From an uncultured Acidobacteriaceae bacterium (GTDB lineage Bacteria; Acidobacteriota; Terriglobia; Terriglobales; Acidobacteriaceae): a stretch of DNA of 64,000 nucleotides. How positions within the stretch are numbered: position 1 is the stretch's first letter; each line of letters begins with the position of its first letter. The notes under the pieces are model-generated. The model ran no database searches, had not been told where the DNA came from, and saw only the letters and a list, made by a program, of their open reading frames with translations. The translations under genes were made by a program, and so were the position numbers. Below, piece by piece: positions 16,131-24,511 of the stretch. The stretch is taken from NCBI GenBank assembly GCA_903828675.1, contig CAIKND010000221.1:62001-126000 (forward strand), in the 5' to 3' direction.

Positions 16131-17000
16131 ATGTCTTTTCTCACTTCAGTCGCGCTCCGATCTCTGCGGAACCGTTTGCGCCGCCAGCCCTTGGCTGTGG
16201 CTGGGATCGTTCTGCTCACATGCTTTGTGGTGTGCGGGCTTACGGCTCCCTGGCTTGCACCGTTCAACCCATCGGCCATCGACCTGCTGCACCGCCTCCA
16301 AAGCCCCTCCCCCGCCCACTGGGCTGGAACCGACGAACTCGGCCGGGACACACTGTCGCGCATGATGTGGGGAGCGCGCCTTTCGCTGGCAATCTCGGTG
16401 AGCGTCGTTTCAGTTTCGCTGGCGCTGGGGCTGGCCGTCGGCGGTCTCGCCGGTTACCTGGGCGGGTGGATCGATACGGCTCTCACCACCTTCGCGATGA
16501 ATACTTTTCTGGCGCTCCCGGGCATCCTGCTGGCCATTGCCTTTGCCGCCTTCCTGGGGCCCGGATTCACCAATCTGGTGCTGGCCCTGGCCATTGGCGG
16601 CTGGGCCGGATATGCACGCCTCGTCCGGGCGCAGGTTATGGCGGTGCGCGATCGTGAATATGTGGATGCGGCGCGTGCGTTAGGGGCCAGCGGACTCCGC
16701 ATCTTCTTTCGGCACATACTTCCAAATATTGTGCAGCCGATCCTTGTCCAGGGAGCTATCGGCATGGCGGGCGTGATCCTGGCCGAGGCCACGCTGTCGT
16801 TTTTAGGGCTGGGGATTCCGGCCCCCGCGCCCAGTTGGGGCTCGATGCTGAACGACGCGCGGCTCCATTTGTTCGACTCGCCGCACCTGGTTCTGTTCCC
16901 CGCGGCTGCGGTGGCTGGAGCGGTGTTGGGGTTCAACTTTCTTGGCGATGCCTTGCGCGACCAGCTCGACCCAAGAACGCGGCTCGAGTTGGGGCTTTAG
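16131..17000 (+). CDS. ABC transporter permease, DppC/OppC type
   Basis: 289 residues from ATG 16131 (an in-frame TTG lies two codons before). An N-terminal OppC-like helix (L-A-V-A-G-I-V-L-L) is followed by the signature A-G-T-D-E-L-G-R-D and six membrane spans. The cytoplasmic EAA loop is R-E-Y-V-D-A-A-R-A-L-G-A-S-G-L-R-I-F-F-R-H-I-L-P-N-I. It ends with the usual G-D-A-L-R-D-Q-L-D-P-R motif. This subunit pairs with a DppB-type permease and two ATPases to import or export peptides, nickel or sugars. No ATPase or solute-binding protein is nearby; the only partner is the DppB-type gene at 19603-20538 on the opposite strand. Confidence 0.85.
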   Translation: MSFLTSVALRSLRNRLRRQPLAVAGIVLLTCFVVCGLTAPWLAPFNPSAIDLLHRLQSPSPAHWAGTDELGRDTLSRMMWGARLSLAISVSVVSVSLALGLAVGGLAGYLGGWIDTALTTFAMNTFLALPGILLAIAFAAFLGPGFTNLVLALAIGGWAGYARLVRAQVMAVRDREYVDAARALGASGLRIFFRHILPNIVQPILVQGAIGMAGVILAEATLSFLGLGIPAPAPSWGSMLNDARLHLFDSPHLVLFPAAAVAGAVLGFNFLGDALRDQLDPRTRLELGL

Positions 17001-17033
17001 ATGATTCATTTGTGTGCCCATAAAACCTTCTCT

Positions 17034-17071
17034 GCCCCATCCTTGCGAGTTTTTCCCGTCGCAGGGGTGGG
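17034..17071. repeat. GTGCCCC-type hairpin repeat, copy 1
   Basis: Imperfect palindrome GCCCCATCC-TTGCGA / TCGCAGGGGTGGGA with a T-rich loop, lying just after the ABC permease gene. It is the most diverged of five copies (others at 24374, 35409, 39946 and 62108). The loop GTTTTTCCC may give some terminator activity. Confidence 0.65.
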
Positions 17072-17095
17072 AAACCTTCAACCTTCAACCGGAAT

Positions 17096-17572
17096 ATGGT
17101 CTTTCCTATGAAGATTGGTGTTCTTAGCGATACTCACGGTCTCCTCCGCCCCGAGGTTATCTCGGCGCTGGCCGGGGTCGACCGCATTCTGCACCTGGGC
17201 GACGTGGGCATTCCCTGGGTGTTGAAAGAGCTTGGCAAGATTGCGCCGGTTACTGCGGTGCGCGGCAACGTGGACCGTGAAGGCCAGTGCGCAAAGCTGC
17301 CTGAAACCGATGTGGTGCTTATCGATGGTCTATATATTTATATGCTCCATGACCTGCACACACTCCACCTGGACCCGGCCGCGGGGAAGTTCGCAGCTGT
17401 ACTCTACGGGCACAGCCATGAGCCCGGTTTCTACAAAAAGAAGGGTGTTCTCTACTTCAATCCCGGCTCCTGCGGACCACGCCGGTTTGCCTTGCCGGTC
17501 ACTGTGGGAACACTGACCATCGGGGCTGACGGCGAGTTGCAGCCGGACATCATCTCGCTGGAAACTGCCTGA
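17096..17572 (+). CDS. YfcE/MJ0936-type metallophosphoesterase
   Basis: 158 residues (154 if the ATG at 17108 is used; neither has a strong Shine-Dalgarno). All conserved calcineurin-like motifs are present: G-V-L-S-D-T-H-G, L-H-L-G-D-V, V-R-G-N-V-D, Y-G-H-S-H-E-P and N-P-G-S-C-G-P-R-R. These bind two metals and form the active site of a compact cytosolic phosphodiesterase. Characterised relatives act on artificial phosphodiesters; the physiological substrate is unknown. It sits alone between the hairpin repeat and a 305-bp gap. Confidence 0.85.
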   Translation: MVFPMKIGVLSDTHGLLRPEVISALAGVDRILHLGDVGIPWVLKELGKIAPVTAVRGNVDREGQCAKLPETDVVLIDGLYIYMLHDLHTLHLDPAAGKFAAVLYGHSHEPGFYKKKGVLYFNPGSCGPRRFALPVTVGTLTIGADGELQPDIISLETA

Positions 17573-17877
17573 TTTCAACCGCTGCGTATGCCACCATTTT
17601 TGCTTGGCAGCTGTGAGGCAGGACGGCACGGCGGTTTCTCGCCTCTGCGGCTCGATCAAGAATCTTAAAAAGAAGAAAGTGCTTGCCAGCCCCGTTAAAT
17701 CTGTGCAAAATTGGTCCACTTCGGCCCCTCCAATTTCTCCGCCGTCGAAAAGTGGCGAACGTTGTGCCCCTAGGTCGCGGGACCGAACTGCCTACATCTC
17801 CCCCTGCACGGCAGAGTAACAGGGATTGAGAACGGACAACCCATCGCAGCGCAAACACTCAGCTTTGGAGAGTAACT
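17573..17877. other. Intergenic region without recognised gene
   Basis: 305 bp. Contains an A-rich stretch (17660-17680) and no supported coding frame. The last 15 bases carry the GGAGAG ribosome-binding site of the next gene. No clear -35/-10 pair or hairpin was identified. Confidence 0.5.
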
Positions 17878-19509
17878 ATGACCTTGATTCGAAGCACATG
17901 GACCTTATCCGCTCCCCCGCCGTTAACTGGATTGCTGACGGCAAGTGAATGGTCCGGAGCCGCAACCATGGCGATTCCGCACGGAACGCTGCTGGCTCAG
18001 AACGATGCGACTCATCTGTACATCGGCCTCGACGTAACAGCAGAGACCGGTGCACCCAACACCAACGATTACTTCTGGTTTGTCGTGGATATCAACGCCA
18101 ACGGCCATATCGATGCAAACCGCGACAAGCTGTTTTCGATTCTGCCGGGGAATCTGAATCACCTGGTCATGGCCTACATGCTCGGTCCCAACACCACGAC
18201 CGGCATACCGGCCACCCAAGTGATTCCGTCCAGGTTGCAGAGCGGTTTTGGCCCATCGCTAAACTCGGCCGTCAGTCATCGGCAGTGGCAAATATCGTTC
18301 GCCCTTTCGGATCTGGGCATTGACCCCATAGACCCTGCCGGCCCCTCCCCAGTCGTCGACTTCGGGTTGAGAATCGCCACGTTAGGCGGCTTCGTTGGAG
18401 AAGTTCCGCCAAACCCGCTGGGCACATTTACTGCTTTCAACCAGATAGCGCTTGCACCGGTGCCTTCGATCGCGGCCCCGCCGGGCAGCCTTGGCCCGGT
18501 GATTGCCACCATTGGCCTCATTGGCACTGGCGAAATTGCCGCCGATGGCTATTGCACCATCACGCCGCCCTACTACATCAACCCGCAACAAGCGGCCTTC
18601 TGCGGCACCATGAACATGATCGGCAACGTAGCCACCCTGAACGGGTTATGGGCGGCGGGTGCCAGAAAATACAGGGTGTTGCACCGCCACGGCGCCACCG
18701 TGGCGCTTGCCTCGGCTGCTCCCTGGACTCCCATCCTGCAAGCCTGGACGAATTTCGAGATTGTGGGCGTCAACGACATTTGGCAATCGTTCGGTCCAGA
18801 TGCGGGCGGATTCTATCCCTTCATCGCTCCCAGCATTCCGTATACCATCCAGAATCTGCTGTTCCAGTGGACAACGGCATCGGAACCGGACGGTGCGCAT
18901 CAATTCGAACTCCAGTTCTTTACCGGCGCAAATGTCGTGGTTCCGTCCTCTGCCCAGATAGTCACGCTGGCCTTGGACAACCAGCCGCCGATTGTGAACC
19001 TGATCAACGTTCTCCATGGCGGCGTTCCGGTCCCGGCATGCGCACTAGTCAACCTCACTTCGATCACCGATGGCATTCAACTACAGTTCGAGGCCTACGA
19101 TCCGGAAGGCGATCTCTACAACCTGGCTTTGACCGCGGAGTACGGTCACGGCAACAGCGCGGGGATCTACAGCGACAGTTACGCCGCTCACCTCAGCGCC
19201 TCGCATATCTGGCAAGGCGTTACCACCGATACGCGGCCAGCTTCCCCCGCGCATTGGACCCCGCCAATTCCTCCGGGCACCTGCTCCTATCTGTTCAGGA
19301 TCACTGCCTGGGCACGCTCCACCAACGGATACAGCTACCCATGCCTGTACAGCACTGACTTCCAGACAGTCACGCTGATTGAGCCCGGCGTTACTCTCAA
19401 GGCGCCCATCATTTCCGGCCCCACTCATGTGGCGGCGGCTGGATTTGAAAAGCTGCCGGAGTCGGGCAAACTCGCCCATCTGGCCGTGAAGGCGCTGCCG
19501 GCAGAATAA
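17878..19509 (+). CDS. Large protein of unknown function with CBM9/DOMON-like N-terminus
   Basis: 543 residues from ATG 17878, with GGAGAG 7 bases upstream. No signal peptide is visible. Residues about 15-185 look like the beta-sandwich found at the start of CBM9-like proteins: an E-W-S-G-A-A opening, then A-T-H-L-Y-I-G-L-D-V and F-W-F-V-V-D-I-N-A-N-G-H-I-D. The middle (about 200-370) and C-terminal part (about 375-510) are rich in aromatic and proline residues with beta character; D-N-Q-P-P-I-V-N-L-I suggests a further Ig-like module. Several cysteines occur in C-T-I-T-P-P and A-C-A-L. I cannot name a family. It sits between two ABC permease genes but on one strand only, ended by a strong bidirectional terminator. 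Confidence 0.65.
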   Translation: MTLIRSTWTLSAPPPLTGLLTASEWSGAATMAIPHGTLLAQNDATHLYIGLDVTAETGAPNTNDYFWFVVDINANGHIDANRDKLFSILPGNLNHLVMAYMLGPNTTTGIPATQVIPSRLQSGFGPSLNSAVSHRQWQISFALSDLGIDPIDPAGPSPVVDFGLRIATLGGFVGEVPPNPLGTFTAFNQIALAPVPSIAAPPGSLGPVIATIGLIGTGEIAADGYCTITPPYYINPQQAAFCGTMNMIGNVATLNGLWAAGARKYRVLHRHGATVALASAAPWTPILQAWTNFEIVGVNDIWQSFGPDAGGFYPFIAPSIPYTIQNLLFQWTTASEPDGAHQFELQFFTGANVVVPSSAQIVTLALDNQPPIVNLINVLHGGVPVPACALVNLTSITDGIQLQFEAYDPEGDLYNLALTAEYGHGNSAGIYSDSYAAHLSASHIWQGVTTDTRPASPAHWTPPIPPGTCSYLFRITAWARSTNGYSYPCLYSTDFQTVTLIEPGVTLKAPIISGPTHVAAAGFEKLPESGKLAHLAVKALPAE

Positions 19510-19519
19510 GCGCTAACCA

Positions 19520-19602
19520 AGCCGAAGGAATTCGGCCTGCACTCCGGGGCCTGTCTACTCTACCGAGGCGTCACCTCGGTTGAGTAGACAGGCCCTCGGC
19601 TT
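19520..19602. terminator. Long bidirectional terminator hairpin
   Basis: A 22-bp stem with one mismatch (19547-19568 pairing with 19574-19595) and a 5-base loop. It is flanked by an outer arm AAGCCGA at 19520-19526 that pairs with TCGGCTT at 19596-19602. The structure ends in CTTTT on the plus strand. It fills the gap between two convergent genes (stop codons at 19509 and 19603) and should stop transcription from both sides. Confidence 0.85.
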
Positions 19603-20538
19603 TTATCCCCGCATCCGGGGATTGATCCAGCGGTAAATCACGTCCGTCAGCAGGTTGACGAGCACATACGTCAATCCAATCGACAACAGGCAGCCCTGCA
19701 CCAGCGCATAGTCGCGGTTGGAGATGGCGCTGACCACCAACCGGCCCAGCCCCGGCCAACTGAAGATGGTCTCCGTGACAATGGCTCCCGCCAGCAGCGC
19801 GCCAAACTGCAGGCCAACAACTGTGACGATTGGAACCAGCGCGTTGGGCAGCGCGTGGCGGCAGACCACGGCAGTCTCTGTCAGCCCCTTTGCGCGCGCC
19901 GTGCGTATGTAGTCCTGGCCCAGCTCCTCAAGCATCGCCGTCCGCACCATGCGGGTGAGGATAGCCGCCAGCGAAGCCCCCATCGCAATCGAAGGCAGGA
20001 TCAGGTAGCGCCAGTCTATCGACGATGTCCCGCCGGAGTTTGCACCGGAGACCGGCAGCCACCCCAGGCCAATCGAAAACACCAGGATCAGCACCGGGCC
20101 CAGCGCGATGCCGGGTACTGACAGCCCGAAGAGGCTTACCACGGAAAGAACCTGATCGAGCCACCGGCCCCGGCGCACGGCGGCCAATATGCCGGCAGGC
20201 AGAGCCATCGCCAGTGCCAGAACCAGCGCCGTGAGCGTCAGGGCAAGCGTGTATGGGTATCTCACCGCGATGAGGCTGGAGACGGTCGCATGCAGGCGAA
20301 TTGAGCTGCCCAGGTCACCATGCAGAACCCCCGCCCAGTAGTGGAGATACTGCGTGTGCAGAGGCAGGTCGAGGCCGTACTGGTGCCGCAGTGCGCTTAT
20401 GTCCGTAGGCGTCGCGCCCTCGCCAAGCATTTGCAGAATCGGGTCGCCCGGCACTAGGTGAATCAGCATAAAAACGATCGATACCACCAGCCAGACGACC
20501 GGGAGAGCAAGGAGAAGGCGGGTGAGGATCTGCTTCAT
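19603..20538 (-). CDS. ABC transporter permease, DppB/OppB type
   Basis: 311 residues. The N-terminus matches DppB: R-L-L-L-A-L-P-V-V-W-L-V-V-S-I-V-F then H-L-V-P-G-D-P. The conserved Y-G-L-D-L-P-L-x-x-Q-Y-L-H-Y and G-D-L-G-S-S-I segments follow. The EAA loop is G-Q-D-Y-I-R-T-A-R-A-K-G-L-T-E, and the C-terminal helix ends D-V-I-Y-R-W-I-N-P-R. It lies 58 bp after the malectin-sensor gene on the same strand, so the two are probably co-transcribed. Its natural partner is the DppC-type gene at 16131, which is on the other strand. No ATPase gene is in the window. Confidence 0.85.
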   Translation of the reverse strand: MKQILTRLLLALPVVWLVVSIVFMLIHLVPGDPILQMLGEGATPTDISALRHQYGLDLPLHTQYLHYWAGVLHGDLGSSIRLHATVSSLIAVRYPYTLALTLTALVLALAMALPAGILAAVRRGRWLDQVLSVVSLFGLSVPGIALGPVLILVFSIGLGWLPVSGANSGGTSSIDWRYLILPSIAMGASLAAILTRMVRTAMLEELGQDYIRTARAKGLTETAVVCRHALPNALVPIVTVVGLQFGALLAGAIVTETIFSWPGLGRLVVSAISNRDYALVQGCLLSIGLTYVLVNLLTDVIYRWINPRMRG

Positions 20539-20596
20539 GGGCTGGGTACAACGATAAATCAGCAGGCAGCAAGAATGGCGGCCGCGCCGGAATCCC

Positions 20597-22159
20597 TTAC
20601 TGTGGCAGAACTTCTATGCCGCTGACGGTCGCGTAGCCCTCCACTGGAACAAAGCTCAAAAGCAGTTTGCCTTGCGCATTTGGGGCGAGTCCATTGAACG
20701 TTTTGACAAGCGCATCCTTGCGCTGAGCTTCCTTGGTCACATCGAAATTCTGCAGCAGAGCCTGCCCATTGCAAAACACGTTAAAGACGCGGCGAACACC
20801 CGGCTCACTTTGCCCCCCCTCCGCCGGCGACCGATTCGAGTCGGCGTGCCGAGCCGCAAAGTAAAGTGTCACAGTGTATTTTCCCGGCGACACCGGAATC
20901 GCATACGTGAAATTGCCCCATCGCTCGGCTTCGTAGAGGTCGGGGTCGTCGGTTCCGCTTGCGGGAGCGCTGTAAACAGCCAGTTGCCCACCTTGAAAAT
21001 AATTGTCAGGGCTCCACCAGCGGCTGTCGTTCGAGTAGTAAGGTGTCTGCCGCGGCAATACCCGAACCGGCAGAATATGCCCATGAACACCGGGCAGAAT
21101 CTCGATGGCTGAAAGGATCGCCGCGCCGCCGTTTTCTCCCGAGAATTCCAGATGCAACACCCCATCTGCTGCCGGAGCAATCTCCGGGAACACCTTCACA
21201 TCGGCGGTGTGGCTGGCGCCGGCGTCGGCCACCACATCGAAACCGGCCAGCAGCGTTCTCCCGTTGGCGCGCACCGTCATAATGCGGCTGCCTTCTCCGC
21301 CTGTGCTTGAGGACTCCGGAGAATAGACCGTCTCCGCAAAATGAAGGCGCAGCTCATAGATACCCTTCTTCAGCGGGATGTCGTAACGGAACTGCCCCTG
21401 CCGGCTGGTCCGGAAGAATCCTTGCTCCTGGGTACGCCAGATGTGCAGGCCGGCACTCTTCACCGCCGTCCCCCCGGAGAACCAGGCATCGGCCTCCCAC
21501 AGTTTTCCCGCATGGTCCACAAAACTCCGATTTGCCCCGGCCAGAACCCTGATTTCCTGGCCGACCGGCGGACCAAACTGCATTTCACCGGACCTCGCCG
21601 CGGCCTGACCCAATTCGACCGCCTGCCCTGAATGCGCTGGCTGCCGCAAAAGAAACCAGATCAAACCCATCAGCGGCGCCGCGAGAATTGCCGCCACCAG
21701 AGCAACACGCACCCATTTCTTCGACAGCCGATTGGCAACCTTCTCGGCGGCGGGCTTCGCCGCATCAGGCCCCACTGGTGGGCAGGTACCACCTGCTGGA
21801 GTTTGCGAACCGACCGTCAGGAACTTCGGAACATATTGGCCCACAGGAATGCAGATCCGCAGTGCATGGCCCGCGCCCTCGCCTGCGTAATATTCCGCCA
21901 GGCGCTTCCGCAGCCGGTTGGCATGCACGCGCACAATCGAATCCGAGTCCTGGTCGAAAGATGCTCCCCGGTGAAAAACCTCCACGCCAATCGAGTATTC
22001 CTTGATCCGGTTCGCCTCCCCGGCAAAGAACTTCTCGCACACGTAAGAGAGAAGGTGAGCCAGCGTCGGCGCGCGAACAAATTCCGTCGACTCAAGTACA
22101 GCCTTCAGCTCAGCACGCTGTTCTTCCAGATCTACCGACTCCAAGCCTTCGATGGCCAT
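20597..22159 (-). CDS. Predicted transmembrane sensor: acidobacterial N-terminal domain, TM helix, two malectin domains
   Basis: 520 residues. Residues about 10-115 match an N-terminal domain common in Acidobacteria and often annotated as adenylate-cyclase-like or winged-helix (A-H-L-L-S-Y-V, I-K-E-Y-S-I-G-V-E-V-F, D-S-I-V-R-V-H-A-N-R-L-R-K-R-L, I-P-V-G-Q-Y-V-P-K-F). One transmembrane helix follows at about 150-171 with basic residues on its N-side, which puts the N-domain in the cytosol. Residues about 205-355 and 358-519 are two malectin-like domains (I-R-V-L-A-G ... W-x-x-D-x-W-F-S-G-G ... Y-E-L-R-L-H-F-A-E and V-L-P-R-Q-T ... Y-T-V-T-L-Y-F-A). Malectins bind di- or oligosaccharides, so I infer a glycan sensor. 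Target genes are unknown; the adjacent permease is an obvious candidate. Confidence 0.75.
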   Translation of the reverse strand: MAIEGLESVDLEEQRAELKAVLESTEFVRAPTLAHLLSYVCEKFFAGEANRIKEYSIGVEVFHRGASFDQDSDSIVRVHANRLRKRLAEYYAGEGAGHALRICIPVGQYVPKFLTVGSQTPAGGTCPPVGPDAAKPAAEKVANRLSKKWVRVALVAAILAAPLMGLIWFLLRQPAHSGQAVELGQAAARSGEMQFGPPVGQEIRVLAGANRSFVDHAGKLWEADAWFSGGTAVKSAGLHIWRTQEQGFFRTSRQGQFRYDIPLKKGIYELRLHFAETVYSPESSSTGGEGSRIMTVRANGRTLLAGFDVVADAGASHTADVKVFPEIAPAADGVLHLEFSGENGGAAILSAIEILPGVHGHILPVRVLPRQTPYYSNDSRWWSPDNYFQGGQLAVYSAPASGTDDPDLYEAERWGNFTYAIPVSPGKYTVTLYFAARHADSNRSPAEGGQSEPGVRRVFNVFCNGQALLQNFDVTKEAQRKDALVKTFNGLAPNAQGKLLLSFVPVEGYATVSGIEVLPQ

Positions 22160-22531
22160 CTTCAGGGCCTTCCACCACCTATTGATTCTTGGCGCGACTC
22201 CAATGTTAGCTCCAAGGGGCAGCCGCGCGAGCGTTTAGCGCCGGGTTTAGCGGTCAAAGCAATCGTGTAACCTCATGTAACCCCCCTCGGCAGAGCCGCA
22301 GCACCGCAAGCAGCCCCTAAACAAGCTTGTTCCATAAGTAGTTGCAGCGCTGCGAGTTATCTAACCAACCTAGGCCCGTAACCTTGAAGTCGCGGACGGT
22401 TAGCAGGGATAGCGTTGTCGCCGCCTGCCGTCGGGGCTCTACTGAGATCGAACTGGAACGCTTCTCGCCCAAGCCGGCCATTCAATCCACAGCCCCCGGA
22501 GCGAGACGCGCAATCGAACAGGAGGTGTACC
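22160..22531. other. Divergent regulatory region
   Basis: 372 bp between the malectin-sensor gene and the TPR gene. It contains a direct repeat GTAACCTCATGTAACCC near 22265-22282 and the GGAGG ribosome-binding site of the TPR gene at 22521-22525. An open frame continues upstream of the TPR start here but has no ribosome-binding site. No gene is supported. Confidence 0.5.
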
Positions 22532-23284
22532 GTGTTGAGACTTGGAAGAACACTCGCAATCATGAGTCTGGCGGTTTGCACAGCCTCGTGCGTCATGGCG
22601 GAGATTCTGCCGGACCTGCGAAGCGTAGACAGCCTGCAGGCCGCCAGGGCGGCGGAAGAGAAAGGCGATCTGGCGCGGGCGCATCGCGACTACGCGACGG
22701 CTGCCATGAACTACCAGAAGGCTCTCCGCTTCGATGGACAGAATTCGAAGCTGCTCAACAAGCTGGGAATCGCCCAACTCAAACTCGAGAACAGGGGTGC
22801 CGCGCGTAGAAGCTTCAATCAGGCAATCAAGTACGACCCCCGCAATACCACCGCACTGAACAATTTGGGGGCCTTGTGCCTGTTGGACAAGAAATACAAA
22901 CAGGCCCTTCGTTATCTGAAAGAGGCGTTGGCCCTCGATGAGTCAAGCGCCTCCGCTCACCTTAACATTGCCGGAGTCTGGATGGGACTGAACGAGATCG
23001 ACCGCGCGATGACGGAATACTCTCGAGCCTTCGAACTGAATCCCGACCTGATGCAGGACGACGGCAACGGACTTGCCGCCCAGGTCAGAACCCCCGAGCA
23101 GCGCGCCCGCATCTCCTACCTGATCGCGAAAGCCTACGCTAAACGCGGCAACCTCGACGGCGCTCTGGACTATCTGCGCCGTGCAAAAGACGATCGCTTC
23201 CCGCGTTTGTCCGATGTCTATAAGGATCAGGAATTCGCCTCGCTCTGGGCCGATCCGCGCCTGGCGAAGATCATCAAGCGCTAG
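22532..23284 (+). CDS. Exported TPR-repeat protein
   Basis: 250 residues from GTG 22532, placed by GGAGG at 22521-22525. The N-terminus has a signal peptide (L-A-I-M-S-L-A-V-C-T-A-S-C); the final Cys could be lipidated but the lipobox is weak. At least four TPR units follow (A-M-N-Y-Q-K-A-L-R-F, A-R-R-S-F-N-Q-A-I-K-Y-D-P-R-N, A-L-R-Y-L-K-E-A-L-A-L-D-E, A-M-T-E-Y-S-R-A-F-E-L-N-P). A C-terminal segment reads Y-L-R-R-A-K-D-D-R-F-P-R-L-S-D-V-Y-K-D-Q-E-F. TPRs mediate protein contacts; no enzymatic function is implied. A strong terminator follows. Confidence 0.8.
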   Translation: MLRLGRTLAIMSLAVCTASCVMAEILPDLRSVDSLQAARAAEEKGDLARAHRDYATAAMNYQKALRFDGQNSKLLNKLGIAQLKLENRGAARRSFNQAIKYDPRNTTALNNLGALCLLDKKYKQALRYLKEALALDESSASAHLNIAGVWMGLNEIDRAMTEYSRAFELNPDLMQDDGNGLAAQVRTPEQRARISYLIAKAYAKRGNLDGALDYLRRAKDDRFPRLSDVYKDQEFASLWADPRLAKIIKR

Positions 23285-23317
23285 TCCAGCGCATTGCAGA
23301 ATCCCTGGAACCAGAAC

Positions 23318-23365
23318 GGCCCGGCGCCCATCTTCGCAAGTGGATGGGCGCCGGGCCGCTTTTTT
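23318..23365 (+). terminator. Rho-independent terminator after the TPR gene
   Basis: Perfect 15-bp stem (23318-23332 with 23343-23357), loop of 10 bases, then GC and a run of six Ts (23360-23365). It lies between convergent genes (TPR and ppk2). Confidence 0.95.
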
Positions 23366-23376
23366 AAGAGATCCAG

Positions 23377-24279
23377 CTATCGATAGATTTGCGGTATAAA
23401 GTTCTGCTCCTGAATCGGCGGCCGAACATATTTCGATTTGCCCAGCGGCGGCAGCTTCAGCGGTTCGGGCGTCAGGTCGCGGTAAGGGATCATCGAGAGC
23501 AGGTGGCGGATCACGTTGAGCCGCGCTGCCTTCTTGTCTTCCGCGTTCACCACGTACCAGGGCGACTGCTTGGTGTCGGTGATCGCGAACATCTCGTCTT
23601 TGGCTTTCGAGTAGTCGGCCCAGTGCTTGCGCGACTCAAGATCCATCGGGCTGATCTTCCAGCGCTTGGTCGGCTTGCTCATGCGGTCCTGGAAGCGGCG
23701 CTCCTGTTCGGCGTCGGACACTGAGAACCAGTATTTGATGAGGATGATGCCAGAGCGCAGCAGCATGCGCTCGAACTCGGGACAGCTCTGCATGAACTCC
23801 AGATACTGGCGCTCCGTGCAGAAGCCCATCACGCGCTCCACACCGGCGCGGTTATACCAGCTGCGGTCGAAGAGAACCATTTCTCCAGCCGCGGGCAGGT
23901 GGGGGACGTAACGCTGGAAATACCATTGCGACTTTTCGCGCTCCGTGGGCGTAGCCAGTGCCACCACCCGGCAGACGCGCGGATTCAGCGACTCGGTCAC
24001 ACGCTTGATGGCGCCGCCCTTGCCGGCGGCATCGCGGCCTTCAAACAGGACTACTACGCGCAGCCCTTCGTTGCGCACCCATTCCTGCAGCTTTACGAGT
24101 TCAGTCTGCAGCCGGCGCAGTTCGCGCTCGTAGTCGCAGTCCTTGCCCAGACGCTGAACGCCGTCCGGCTGCAGCAGGCCTTCTACCGGGTTGCCTGCAG
24201 GCGAAGGTGCCCCCTTCATGTCAATCTGCTGGTCTTTCTGCTTTGCGTCCTTGTGGTTCTTCTTTTCTTTGTTCGCCAT
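23377..24279 (-). CDS. ppk2: Polyphosphate kinase 2
   Basis: 300 residues. The PPK2 fold shows the Walker A motif F-E-G-R-D-A-A-G-K-G-G-A-I-K-R (about residues 78-92), the lid region with R-E-K-S-Q-W-Y-F-Q-R-Y, and Walker B F-D-R-S-W-Y-N-R-A-G-V-E. The remaining signatures are K-Y-W-F-S-V-S-D-A-E-Q, R-K-H-W-A-D-Y and S-P-W-Y-V-V-N-A-E-D-K-K-A-A-R. The protein transfers phosphate between polyphosphate and nucleotides; the short single-domain form usually phosphorylates nucleoside diphosphates, but the subclass is not settled by eye. The first 25 residues are Lys/Asp-rich and likely disordered. Cytosolic. Confidence 0.9.
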   Translation of the reverse strand: MANKEKKNHKDAKQKDQQIDMKGAPSPAGNPVEGLLQPDGVQRLGKDCDYERELRRLQTELVKLQEWVRNEGLRVVVLFEGRDAAGKGGAIKRVTESLNPRVCRVVALATPTEREKSQWYFQRYVPHLPAAGEMVLFDRSWYNRAGVERVMGFCTERQYLEFMQSCPEFERMLLRSGIILIKYWFSVSDAEQERRFQDRMSKPTKRWKISPMDLESRKHWADYSKAKDEMFAITDTKQSPWYVVNAEDKKAARLNVIRHLLSMIPYRDLTPEPLKLPPLGKSKYVRPPIQEQNFIPQIYR

Positions 24280-24373
24280 GGTTCTTCCTCCGGCGATGCT
24301 GAATTCCTATCCAACTTATTATCGGCAGGACTCGGGTCGGCGCTACTATGGATCCGGCAACGAAATACTGTTC

Positions 24374-24419
24374 GTGTGCCCCCTTCATTCCCGCGTATTT
24401 TGCGGAAATGGGTGGGAAC
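24374..24419. repeat. GTGCCCC-type hairpin repeat, copy 2
   Basis: GTGCCCCCTTCATTCCCGCG at 24374-24394 pairs imperfectly with TGCGGAAATGGGTGGGA at 24401-24417 around a TATTT loop. It is in the 232-bp space between the alginate-lyase-type gene (3' end) and ppk2 (5' end), both on the minus strand. Confidence 0.75.
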
Positions 24420-24511
24420 AAGACGCCGTTGCTTTCTTGCCGGATCAATAATATGCTGCGCGAACAGATGCCAGCCATTTTCACCCCGGCAACCGAAACA
24501 CGCAAGTCCTG

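Noticed and set aside
20597-22159. Adenylate cyclase
   Set aside because: The N-terminal domain is often labelled this way by annotation transfer, but no cyclase catalytic domain is present; the rest is TM plus malectin.
22266-22282. GTAACC direct repeat as an operator for the malectin sensor
   Set aside because: Only two short copies without symmetry, and the distance to either start is not decisive.
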